DNA from: DASVLX01 sp036384655
GTDB lineage: Bacteria > Actinomycetota > Actinomycetes > Mycobacteriales > Pseudonocardiaceae
Assembly: GCA_036384655.1 (NCBI GenBank)
Contig: DASVLX010000159.1
Span: 1 to 10,353 of the forward strand
Length of the DNA: 10,353 nucleotides
Reading direction: 5' to 3'
In this document: piece after piece, positions 1-6,369 of the stretch
How the letters are laid out: every line of letters begins with the position of its first letter
Position numbering within the stretch: position 1 is the stretch's first letter
Program-made: the position numbers and the translations under genes
Notes under the pieces: generated by a model
What the model saw: the letters and a program-made list of their open reading frames with translations, nothing else
Databases searched by the model: none
What the model was told of the DNA's origin: nothing

Positions 1-632
1 CAGCGCTCGGTCGTGTAGCGGACGGCGGCGGCCACCGGCAGCAGCAGCGGATTGGTGGCCGCGGCCACCTGGGCGATCGTGACGAACAGGTGATGGCCGC
101 AGGCCAGATGGGCGCGTTCATGGGCCAGCAACACCCGCTGCTCGCGCTCGTGCAGGGCGTCCAGCATGCCGGTGGACACCACGATCCGGCCGGGCACGCC
201 GGGCAGTGCGTAGGCATCCGGGGTCGGGTCGTCCACGATGACCAGTTCGCCGGACGGGTCAACGGTGGGCAGCTTCCGCGCCGTGCGGACGGCGTCGACC
301 AGCGCCTTTATTCGGTGCACCACCGCCCGGCCGGCCGTGGTCAGCGCCGCCGCCAGCGCCACGCAGGCGACGGTGGCCAGTGTCAGGGAGGCGGGGTCGT
401 TGCGCCGCAGCACCTCCACCGACCAGTCCCCCAGCATCCCCATCATCGGTATCTGGCCGATCGCCGTGGCGGCCAGCGCGCCCAGCGCCACCCCGCTGGT
501 GGCGGCCAGGCCGAGCGCGGCGCCGGTGAGCAGCCAGGTCGCCACCCGCGGGTCGAGCCGGGTGGCCAGCCAACGCGCGGAGACCGTCGCCACCAGGGGC
601 AACACCAACGCCAGATAGACGGCCACGTGCAT
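1..632 (-). CDS. M56-family membrane metalloprotease (BlaR1-like), 3' end cut by window
   Basis: The 210 visible residues start at an ATG at 632, preceded by GGAGG with 8 bases of spacing. Hydrophobic stretches at about residues 3-20, 33-58 and 81-100 look like three membrane helices. A cytosolic or loop segment follows, with AYALPG (140-145), a motif typical of M48/M56 zinc proteases. Next comes HERAH (171-175), the HExxH zinc site, and then another hydrophobic stretch from about 183. The frame is open to base 1, so the C-terminal part is missing. M56 proteins of the BlaR1/MecR1 type sense a signal at the membrane and relieve repression by a partner BlaI/MecI repressor. That partner is encoded 17 bases upstream, so the two very likely form one operon. 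No penicillin-binding sensor domain is visible in this part, and the short actinobacterial M56 proteins usually lack one. The signal sensed is unknown. Confidence 0.88.
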   Translation of the reverse strand, partial: MHVAVYLALVLPLVATVSARWLATRLDPRVATWLLTGAALGLAATSGVALGALAATAIGQIPMMGMLGDWSVEVLRRNDPASLTLATVACVALAAALTTAGRAVVHRIKALVDAVRTARKLPTVDPSGELVIVDDPTPDAYALPGVPGRIVVSTGMLDALHEREQRVLLAHERAHLACGHHLFVTIAQVAAATNPLLLPVAAAVRYTTER

Positions 633-649
633 AGGAACTGCCTCCGCCC

Positions 650-1141
650 TTATCGGTCGGGCAGGCCGGGCCCGCCGGGCCGGCCGGTGTCGTCGGAGCT
701 GGGAATGCCATCGGTGCCGTCGGTGTCCTCGTCCTCGCCCAGATCCGGGCCGAGGAGATCACGCAGCAACCGCTCGTCTCGCGACGACAGGGTGTGTACG
801 AAGCTGGCCAGCACGGCGTCGCGGTCGTCCTCGCCGTCGAGCATCCGGCGCATCCGGCGCGCGGCCAGCAGGACCGGATCGGCGACCGCCAGATAGGCGT
901 AGGCACGACCGGACCGGAACCGTTCCGCGTAGCCCTGAGTGTGCAGGCGGGACAGGATGGTCACTACCGTCGTGTAGGCGAGCGGTCCGGCGCCCAGATC
1001 GTTCAGTTCGCCCAGAACCTCGGCCGGCGTGAGCGCGCGGCCTGCCCTCCGCAGCACGTCGAGAACCAGGGAGGACAACTCCCCCGACCGACGGCGGGCG
1101 GCCCTGCCCGCACCTGCCGTGTCCTCTCTGCCAGCCTCCAC
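650..1141 (-). CDS. BlaI/MecI/CopY-family transcriptional repressor
   Basis: This 163-residue protein starts at a GTG at 1141, behind GGGAGG about 8 bases upstream. A winged helix spans about residues 20-88: SSLVLDVLRRAG, then LTPAEVLGEL, the recognition helix TTVVTILSRLHTQG (57-70) and the wing with GRAYAYLAV (78-86). This is the penicillinase-repressor fold. Residues 90-130 should form the helical dimerisation part. The last 30 residues are acidic and low in complexity (GEDEDTDGTDG), a non-conserved tail. Such repressors bind as dimers to their own promoter and are inactivated after a signal from the M56 protease encoded just downstream. The same order, repressor then protease, is known for the mycobacterial BlaI-BlaR pair, which controls respiratory genes as well as a beta-lactamase. 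No beta-lactamase or copper pump gene lies in the window, so the target genes are not known. Confidence 0.9.
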   Translation of the reverse strand: MEAGREDTAGAGRAARRRSGELSSLVLDVLRRAGRALTPAEVLGELNDLGAGPLAYTTVVTILSRLHTQGYAERFRSGRAYAYLAVADPVLLAARRMRRMLDGEDDRDAVLASFVHTLSSRDERLLRDLLGPDLGEDEDTDGTDGIPSSDDTGRPGGPGLPDR

Positions 1142-1166
1142 CCGCGCTACCTCCCGGATCTGTCAA

Positions 1167-1181
1167 CTACGGTCAGCGTAG
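1167..1181. promoter_or_regulatory. Possible BlaI operator (inverted repeat)
   Basis: CTACG-gtcag-CGTAG is a perfect inverted repeat with 5-base arms, 26 bases upstream of the repressor start. BlaI-family operators in actinobacteria carry TAC/GTA half-sites in a similar spacing, so an autoregulatory operator is plausible. On the minus strand the same place offers TACGCT (1180-1175) as a -10 element, but no convincing -35 is seen. The arms are short, so chance is not excluded. Confidence 0.4.
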
Positions 1182-1206
1182 AACCTCGACGTGCGGGACA
1201 CCGCCT

Positions 1207-1228
1207 GGGCAGCCGGCCGGCTGCTCCC
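1207..1228. terminator. GC-rich hairpin after the permease gene, terminator-like without T-tract
   Basis: GCAGCCGGCCGGCTGC (1209-1224) is a perfect 16-base palindrome, flanked by GG and CC that extend the stem around one unpaired base. It lies 21-36 bases past the stop codon of the Ni/Co permease and upstream of the repressor gene. No run of T follows on either strand, so it may be a T-less terminator, a 3' end stabiliser, or a protein-binding palindrome. Confidence 0.4.
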
Positions 1229-1244
1229 CTGGCTACTCGGCTCG

Positions 1245-2375
1245 TTATTCGGCACTGGGTGGCTCGGCCGCGGCGGTGGTTTCCCACCTGGATTCGACCT
1301 TGCCGATCTTCCAGTAGGCGATGGCCACCACCCACACCACGACGAACAGAGCCGCGATCGCGAACCCGGCGGTGTTGAGATCGAAGCCGGACATCGTGTG
1401 CCAGAACCCGCCGTGCAGGTCCAGTTCGCTGCCCAGCAGGCCCAGGATCTCGATCGTGCCCACCAGCATCGCCACAGCCACCGACAGCCCGGTGATCACC
1501 AGGTTGTAGTAGACCTTGCGCACCGGCCGGGCGAACGCCCAGCCGTACGCGAGGTTCATGAAGGCACCGTCCGCGGTGTCGAACAACGTCATCCCGCCGG
1601 CGAACAGCAGAGGCAACGACAACACCGCGTACCACGGCAGGCCCTGGGTGGCGGCCGCCGCGGTCGCCGCCAGCAGCAGCACCTCGGTGGCGGTGTCGAA
1701 ACCGATCCCGAACAGCAGGCCGACGAAGAACATGTGCCAGCTGTGGGTGATGGACCGCATCAGGCGACCGAAGAACCGCCACATGAATCCGCGAGCCTGC
1801 AGTTGGCGTTCCAGCTCATCCTCGTCAAGGCGTCCGGAGCGCATCCCCCGGAACACCTTGACGATGCCGCTGAGCACCACCAGGTTCAGCACGGCGATCA
1901 GGTACAGGAATCCGGCCGCCAGCACGGTGCCGACGACACCGCCGACGGTCTCGTACCCCGAGTTCGGGTCAACCATCTCGCCAAACACCGCTCGTGCGGC
2001 CAACGTCAACCCAACCCCGACCACCATCATGATCGTGGAGTGGCCCAGCCCGAAGAAGAATCCCGTGCCCAACGGGCGCCTGCCGTCCGACATCAGCTTG
2101 CGCGTGGTGTTGTCGATCGCGGACAGGTGATCCGCGTCGAAGGCGTGCCGGGCCCCCAGTGTCCACGCCGTCAACGCCACTCCCAGCCCCAGTCCCAGCC
2201 CGGTGAACTGGAAATGCCGTGGCGCGATCGCGAGCGCGAATATCCCCCATCCCAGGACATTCAGGATCAGCACCACGAACGCCATGCCGCCCAGGCGTCC
2301 CTTCTCACCCCGCGTCAACCGCACGCCGCCCGCATTCCGGTCATTGCCAGGGATTCTCGCGACAGGGGACACCAT
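1245..2375 (-). CDS. NiCoT-family nickel/cobalt permease, probably cobalt importer under B12 control
   Basis: This is a 376-residue membrane protein of the NiCoT (HoxN/NixA/NhlF) family, which takes up Ni2+ or Co2+ by secondary transport. All family signatures are present: RHAFDADHLSAIDN (76-89), FGLGHSTIMM (108-117), LFGIGFDTATE (221-231) and MTLFDTADGAFM (262-273). About eight hydrophobic segments are visible, with a charged cytoplasmic loop near 175-200. The frame is open upstream to 2525, but the ATG at 2375 is chosen because GAGGAGG sits 9 bases before it and the bases further up form a cobalamin riboswitch. An ATG at 2384 abuts the Shine-Dalgarno and is unlikely. Metal choice within the family cannot be read reliably from sequence. 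The B12 riboswitch argues for cobalt, while the CBB neighbourhood leaves nickel for a hydrogenase possible. It is not obviously part of a larger operon. Confidence 0.93.
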   Translation of the reverse strand: MVSPVARIPGNDRNAGGVRLTRGEKGRLGGMAFVVLILNVLGWGIFALAIAPRHFQFTGLGLGLGVALTAWTLGARHAFDADHLSAIDNTTRKLMSDGRRPLGTGFFFGLGHSTIMMVVGVGLTLAARAVFGEMVDPNSGYETVGGVVGTVLAAGFLYLIAVLNLVVLSGIVKVFRGMRSGRLDEDELERQLQARGFMWRFFGRLMRSITHSWHMFFVGLLFGIGFDTATEVLLLAATAAAATQGLPWYAVLSLPLLFAGGMTLFDTADGAFMNLAYGWAFARPVRKVYYNLVITGLSVAVAMLVGTIEILGLLGSELDLHGGFWHTMSGFDLNTAGFAIAALFVVVWVVAIAYWKIGKVESRWETTAAAEPPSAE

Positions 2376-2384
2376 CAAGCACAT

Positions 2385-2433
2385 CCTCCTCGGGATCTCC
2401 AGGACCCGACCGTCCTGAACCACACCCGGGAGG
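2385..2433 (-). promoter_or_regulatory. Riboswitch expression platform: Shine-Dalgarno sequestering helix
   Basis: On the transcript, CCUCCCGGG (2433-2425) can pair with CCCGAGGAGG (2394-2385), giving nine base pairs with one bulged A. That helix contains the whole Shine-Dalgarno of the permease. Inside its loop CAGGAC/GUCCUG (2417-2412 with 2405-2400) forms a further perfect 6-bp hairpin. Upstream, CCCCGAGG (2461-2454) repeats the Shine-Dalgarno region (CCCGAGGA occurs twice) and could pair with the same CCUCCCGGG with two bases bulged, freeing the ribosome site. This fits a translational off-switch. The folding is deduced by eye, not computed. Confidence 0.6.
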
Positions 2434-2473
2434 GCTGGCACGGACCGCCCTGTCCTCGGGGCCGTCATCCACA

Positions 2474-2577
2474 CCAGCACGACCACAGTCGACCGGACTC
2501 GTCCTCCCAACCCGGGAGGCTTCACCGTTGCGGGACAGTGCCGGATTTCAACCGGACTTCGCTGTTTGTCGTGCTAC
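2474..2577 (-). ncRNA. Cobalamin (vitamin B12) riboswitch aptamer
   Basis: The reverse strand carries the cobalamin riboswitch core: GAAGTCCGG, TTGAAATCCGG, then CACTGTCCCGCAACGGTGA. The ends close by a perfect 8-bp P1 helix, AGCACGAC (2575-2568) with GTCGTGCT (2483-2476), plus a G-U pair. A 6-bp hairpin CCTCCC/GGGAGG lies between the core and the B12 box. The B12 box reads AGTCCGGTCGACTGT, which departs from the usual AGTCAGGAGACCTGC in its second half. The aptamer is compact, with few peripheral extensions. Cobalamin riboswitches repress B12 synthesis and cobalt uptake genes when the cofactor is plentiful, so the downstream permease is expected to be shut off by B12. Which cobalamin form is bound cannot be told. 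Confidence 0.88.
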
Positions 2578-2600
2578 CCCGGCGGCGCCGAGGCCGCGCC

Positions 2601-2630
2601 AGCTTAGGCACGCGTCCGTCGCGAACTCAA
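2601..2630 (-). promoter_or_regulatory. Candidate promoter of the riboswitch-permease transcript
   Basis: Reading the minus strand, TTGAGT (2630-2625) and TAAGCT (2606-2601) are separated by 18 bases and resemble a housekeeping -35/-10 pair. A start near 2595-2593 would put the riboswitch P1 helix about 20 bases into the RNA. The match and its location are good, but there is no direct evidence. Confidence 0.5.
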
Positions 2631-2766
2631 GTCCGCCATCCGGCCGCACCCGTTCGGCTCACATTCCACCCTGGTTATCCCCTGCTGGGGGAAGGCGCGG
2701 CCGTTGTCTCCCGGCAGGGTGGAGAGCATCAACACATCCCCGCGAACGGAACGGAGCGCCGTAATT

Positions 2767-3213
2767 GTGAATATCGCGACAATCTTGGATGGCCCGCTTC
2801 GCGGCCGACCGGTGCAGACCATCGGACCCGACGAACCGGTGCGGGTGGCGGTGCGCCGGATGACCGGCCCGCCCACCATCGGCTCCCTGGTCGTCTGTCG
2901 TCCTGGCCAGCGCCGGGTCATCGGCCTGATCACGGAGCGAGACATCGTGCGGGGCCTGGGACAGCGCGGCGCGGGCATGTTGGACACGCCGGTATCGAAC
3001 GTCATGTCGAGCGGCGTTCCACTGTGCCGTCGTGATGATTCGATCAGGTTCGCGATGGCGGAGATGACCCGAACACGATTCCGTCATCTACCCGTTGTGG
3101 ACAATGGCGCACTTGTCGGACTTGTCAGCATCGGTGACGTTGTCAAGAATCGCCTGCAGGAGATGGAGACCGAAACAGCCGTGCTGCGTGATCTGTATAT
3201 CGCGGGGCGGTGA
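2767..3213 (+). CDS. Two-CBS-domain protein
   Basis: The protein has 148 residues from a GTG at 2767, with ACGGAG about 10 bases upstream, and consists almost wholly of two CBS motifs. CBS1 covers about residues 12-68, ending in VIGLITERDIVRGL. CBS2 covers about 78-132, with RHLPVVDNGALVGLVSIGDVV. Each carries the Thr/Ser-x-x-Asp signature used to bind the ribose of adenine nucleotides. Stand-alone pairs like this (for example the mycobacterial Hrp1 type) are cytosolic and often sense ATP, AMP or related ligands, but the partner is usually unknown. The start is uncertain: a TTG at 2704 has a good GGGGGAAGG 8 bases before it and would add 21 residues of non-family sequence, and a GTG lies at 2719. 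The gene is divergent from the permease and convergent with prk. A role as an energy sensor for the neighbouring CBB genes is only a guess. Confidence 0.87.
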   Translation: MNIATILDGPLRGRPVQTIGPDEPVRVAVRRMTGPPTIGSLVVCRPGQRRVIGLITERDIVRGLGQRGAGMLDTPVSNVMSSGVPLCRRDDSIRFAMAEMTRTRFRHLPVVDNGALVGLVSIGDVVKNRLQEMETETAVLRDLYIAGR

Positions 3214-3255
3214 AGCTTTCGGCTGACATTCTCCGTTCCTGACAGGGGAAGACTG

Positions 3256-3294
3256 AGCGGCCGGGCACCCGATTCCGGTACCCGGCCGCTTTTT
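3256..3294 (+). terminator. Intrinsic terminator of the CBS gene
   Basis: AGCGGCCGGG (3256-3265) pairs perfectly with CCCGGCCGCT (3281-3290). The helix continues past one mismatch with ACC/GGT and is closed by a 7-base loop, followed by TTTT and C. It lies 43 bases past the CBS stop codon. On the opposite strand the hairpin is not followed by T, but it may still stabilise the 3' end of the convergent prk transcript, which stops at 3315. Confidence 0.9.
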
Positions 3295-3314
3295 CGTCGC
3301 CGGACCCGGACCCG

Positions 3315-4259
3315 CTAGCTCGCCGCCTGTGCGTTGTCCAACAGGTGGTACAGCACGATCAACTGGGTGATCGCCAGCGGCTCGCTGCGGGTGCCGTTGG
3401 CCAGCATTCCCAGCGTCTCCGGCAGCCCGCCCCGCGCACTGAACTTGGACCAGATCGCCTTCTGCACGGTGGCGCTGTCCTCGGCCGGGGCATAGCCGTG
3501 CACATGCAGCGCGTCCACCGGACGACCCTCATCGCGATCCAGCTTGAGATGGATGGCGCGACCGGTGCAGGACGCCACCACATCGCTGAGATCGGGATGG
3601 TGGATGGTCGGGCGCAGCATCAGTTCCGCCGACAATGGCGTACTGGGCGGATCTTCCCTGCCGGCCACCGGCGCGAAGCGCACCACCACGTCGGCATGGC
3701 CGCGCTGCGGACGGATGAACTGGGTCGACTCCGGTCCACGGCGGGCCAGCTCCGCCAACACCTGTTCCTCGTTGTAGCCGCGCTTCTGGGTGTCCCGCTG
3801 GATCTTCCACTGGTACCGGATCTCCTCGGGCGGGTCGAGGAACACGGTGACGTCGAAGCAGGCCCGCAATGCCTTCGTATACAGCGGAAGCAGACCCTCG
3901 ATGATGACGAACTGACGTGGCTCCACGTATTCGGGACGGGTGAGCATGCCCGTGTCGTGGTCGTACACCGGCTTCAGGATCGGCTTGCCCATGGCCAGGG
4001 CGTGCAGGTGATCCGTCATGATGTCGATGTAGTTGCAGTCCGGGTGGATCGCGGTAAACGGCTTGTTCTTGCGTTCCAACCGGTCGTAGCGGTGGTAGTC
4101 GTCCACGCAGATCGCCACGCAGGACTCCGGTCCCAGCGCCTCCATCAGTCCCTTGGTCAGCGTGGTCTTGCCCGAGGCGCTGTCACCGGCGATGGCCAGC
4201 ATCACCGGCCGGGCGCCGGTGTGGGTCGCCCGCGCCATCCGCACCGTCTTCTCCACCAT
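3315..4259 (-). CDS. prk: Phosphoribulokinase, cyanobacterial/plant-like class without P-loop cysteine
   Basis: Phosphoribulokinase phosphorylates ribulose-5-phosphate with ATP to ribulose-1,5-bisphosphate, the RuBisCO substrate. The 314-residue protein shows the P-loop GDSASGKTT (25-33), VDDYHRYDR (52-60) with the catalytic-region Asp and His, KPVYDHDTG (96-104), the Walker-B-like IIEGLLPLY (119-127) and WKIQRD (151-156). WKIQRD and the following RPQRGHADVVV resemble the cyanobacterial/plant (class II) enzymes rather than the roughly 290-residue proteobacterial class I. The P-loop has Ser29 where the redox-regulated enzymes have Cys16, while Cys51 keeps the place of their Cys55. The thioredoxin-sensitive disulfide therefore cannot form. 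The ATG at 4259 is chosen because it lies one base after the tkt stop, with GGAG 9 bases upstream, and because the P-loop then sits at the usual distance. It is the last gene of the rpe-tkt-prk operon. Confidence 0.95.
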   Translation of the reverse strand: MVEKTVRMARATHTGARPVMLAIAGDSASGKTTLTKGLMEALGPESCVAICVDDYHRYDRLERKNKPFTAIHPDCNYIDIMTDHLHALAMGKPILKPVYDHDTGMLTRPEYVEPRQFVIIEGLLPLYTKALRACFDVTVFLDPPEEIRYQWKIQRDTQKRGYNEEQVLAELARRGPESTQFIRPQRGHADVVVRFAPVAGREDPPSTPLSAELMLRPTIHHPDLSDVVASCTGRAIHLKLDRDEGRPVDALHVHGYAPAEDSATVQKAIWSKFSARGGLPETLGMLANGTRSEPLAITQLIVLYHLLDNAQAAS

Positions 4260-4260
4260 G

Positions 4261-6369
4261 TCACTCACTCCGCTCGTCAGACACGATCTCGGGCACGGCC
4301 TCGGGCACGATGTTGTTGAGGCTGTTGTTCGGGGCGCTGTTCGACGCATCGAGGGCGGCCGCGACGACGCGCTCGACCGTCAGGCCCAGGTTCAGCAGCA
4401 CCACCGGACCGGGTGCGCTGGCACCGAAGGTGGACAGCCCGATCACCCGGTCCCGCGTTCCGGCCAGGGCACGCCATCCCGTCGTGACACCGGCCTCGAC
4501 CCAGACCGTCGGCACCTCCGGTTCTCCCGATTCCCGCCGGGCCTGGGCGAAGCGTTCCCGCCACGGAATCGAACGGACCTCCGCGCGGACTCCCAGTTCG
4601 GCCAGCCGGTCGGCCGCCGCCAGGGCGAGCCCCACCTCGGAGCCGCTGGCCGCGAGCAGCACATCCGGCCTGGTTCCGGACTCGCGGATCCGCTGCGAGC
4701 CGGTGCGCAGCAGGGCTCCGTGATCGCACTGCGCGAGCACCGGAAGCTTCTGCCGGCTGAGGACCAGCGCGGTCGGGCCGTCGAGGTTCTGTGCGGCGAT
4801 CCGCCAGCATGCGACCGTTTCGTTGGCGTCGGCCGGGCGGAGCACGGTCAGTCCGGGGATCAGCCGCAGGGATTCCAGCTGTTCGATGGGCTGGTGGGTC
4901 GGGCCATCCTCGCCCACCGCGATCGAGTCGTGGGTGAAGATGAAGATCGCCGGCAGCCGCATGAGCGCGGCCAGCCGGATGGCCGGTCGCATGTAGTCGG
5001 CGAAGACCAGGAACGTGCTGCCGTACGGACGCAGACCACCGTGCAGCGCGATCCCGTTGAGCATCGCGCCCATGGCGTGCTCGCGAATGCCGAAATGGAT
5101 CGTCCGGCCGCCGAACGATCCGGGGGCCACCTCGCCGCCACCCTCGATCGTGGTGTTGGTCGATGCCGCCAGATCGGCCGAACCGCCCACCAGGCCCGGA
5201 TAGCTCGGCGCCAGCGCCTTGATCACCTCGCCGGATGCCGACCGGGTCGCGATCGGCTTGCCGCCGGTCTCGAACTCGGGCAGCGGCAGGCCGGCGAACG
5301 CCGGGGGCGCGGGTGTCCCGTCCAACCGCCACCGCTGCGCCAGGTCGGGGTTGGCCCGCCGCCACCCGTCGAACCGCTCCCGCCAGGCGTCGTTGCGCTC
5401 CGAGCCGAGGGCGGCCAGCCTGGCGCAGTACGCCGTCACCTCGTCGGGCACGTGGAACCGGGTGCCGGGCCAACCGAACGCCGCGCGCATGGCCGCCAGT
5501 CCAGCATCGCCGAGCGGGCTGCCATGTGCCTTACTGGTGCCGGCCACCGTGGGCGCGCCAAAGCCGATCGTGGTGCGCACCGCGATCAGGGTGGGCCGGC
5601 CGGTCTCGGCGATCGCGGTGTCGTAGGCCCGCGCCACCGCCGCGGCGTCGTTGCCGTCCTCGACGGACAGCACATGCCAGCCGTACGACGCGAACCGTGC
5701 CAGCACATCGTCCGAACAGGACTGACGTGCTGGGCCGTCGATGGTGACGTCATTGTCGTCGAAGATGACGGTGAGCCGGCCCAGTCCGAGATGCCCGGCC
5801 AGCGACGCGGCCTCGTGGCTGATGCCCTCCATCAGGTCGCCGTCCCCGGCGATCACCCAGGTCCGGTGATCGACGATGGCGTGTTCGTCGGTGTTGCAAC
5901 GCTGCGCGAGCATGCGCTCGGCGAGTGCCATGCCGACGGCGTTGGCGATGCCCTGCCCCAGCGGTCCAGTCGTGGTCTCCACCCCAGGTGTGTGGCCGTA
6001 CTCGGGATGTCCCGGGGTGGCCGAGCCCCACTGCCGAAAGCGGCGGAGTTCCTCGATGGGCAGGTCGTAGCCGAACAGGTGCAGCAGCCCGTACAGCAGC
6101 ATCGAGCCGTGTCCGGCGGACAGCACGAACCGGTCCCGGTCGGGCCAGCGCGGGTCGGTGGGATCGTGCCGCAGGTACCGCGAGAACAGCACCCAGGCGG
6201 GCACCGCCATCCCCAGTGGCAGGCCGGGATGCCCGCTGTTGGCCTCCTGCACGGCGTCGGCCGCGAGGAAGCGGAGGGTGGTGACGGTCCGTGTGTCAAG
6301 GCTGTCGGCCGCGGTGGCCGGACCCCGCTGCGGCCCCGGGGCGTCGAGGACGGTTTCGGTGTCGGTCAT
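4261..6369 (-). CDS. tkt: Transketolase
   Basis: This full-length, 702-residue thiamine-diphosphate enzyme moves two-carbon ketol units between sugar phosphates in the CBB cycle and the pentose phosphate pathway. The N-terminal cofactor domain has SGHPG (45-49), GPLGQGIANA (135-144) and the ThDP/metal motif GDGDLMEG to N206 (175-206). The middle domain has GGSADLAAST (395-404), HFGIREHAMG (425-434) with catalytic Glu430, and GEDGPTHQP (486-494). The C-terminal domain runs from about residue 560. The last 27 residues are rich in Asn, Pro and acidic residues and extend past the usual end. The ATG at 6369 overlaps the rpe stop as ATGA and has GGGAGAGG 7 bases upstream. The stop is one base before prk. 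The context assigns this copy to carbon fixation, and a second housekeeping transketolase is likely elsewhere in the genome. Confidence 0.97.
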   Translation of the reverse strand: MTDTETVLDAPGPQRGPATAADSLDTRTVTTLRFLAADAVQEANSGHPGLPLGMAVPAWVLFSRYLRHDPTDPRWPDRDRFVLSAGHGSMLLYGLLHLFGYDLPIEELRRFRQWGSATPGHPEYGHTPGVETTTGPLGQGIANAVGMALAERMLAQRCNTDEHAIVDHRTWVIAGDGDLMEGISHEAASLAGHLGLGRLTVIFDDNDVTIDGPARQSCSDDVLARFASYGWHVLSVEDGNDAAAVARAYDTAIAETGRPTLIAVRTTIGFGAPTVAGTSKAHGSPLGDAGLAAMRAAFGWPGTRFHVPDEVTAYCARLAALGSERNDAWRERFDGWRRANPDLAQRWRLDGTPAPPAFAGLPLPEFETGGKPIATRSASGEVIKALAPSYPGLVGGSADLAASTNTTIEGGGEVAPGSFGGRTIHFGIREHAMGAMLNGIALHGGLRPYGSTFLVFADYMRPAIRLAALMRLPAIFIFTHDSIAVGEDGPTHQPIEQLESLRLIPGLTVLRPADANETVACWRIAAQNLDGPTALVLSRQKLPVLAQCDHGALLRTGSQRIRESGTRPDVLLAASGSEVGLALAAADRLAELGVRAEVRSIPWRERFAQARRESGEPEVPTVWVEAGVTTGWRALAGTRDRVIGLSTFGASAPGPVVLLNLGLTVERVVAAALDASNSAPNNSLNNIVPEAVPEIVSDERSE

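Noticed and set aside
1161..1166. TTGACA on the minus strand as the -35 of the repressor gene
   Set aside because: A -10 at 16-18 bases would fall at or past the start codon and none is seen there.
2376..2525. N-terminal extension of the permease up to 2525
   Set aside because: The added 50 residues would be encoded by the riboswitch and its Shine-Dalgarno region, and they do not resemble NiCoT N-termini.
2474..2577. NiCo (czcD-type) metal riboswitch as the identity of the permease leader
   Set aside because: The conserved CCCGCAAC core, the TTGAAATCCGG element and the P1/B12-box layout are those of cobalamin riboswitches.
1191..3035. Long plus-strand open frame of about 614 codons
   Set aside because: It is antisense to the permease, its riboswitch and part of the CBS gene. 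It is His/Gln/Arg-rich without family motifs, a usual effect of high GC at third codon positions on the opposite strand.
4260..4349. N-terminal extension of phosphoribulokinase up to 4349
   Set aside because: It would overlap the tkt coding end by 90 bases, is Pro/Arg/Ser-rich, and the ATG at 4259 has a proper ribosome site and spacing.
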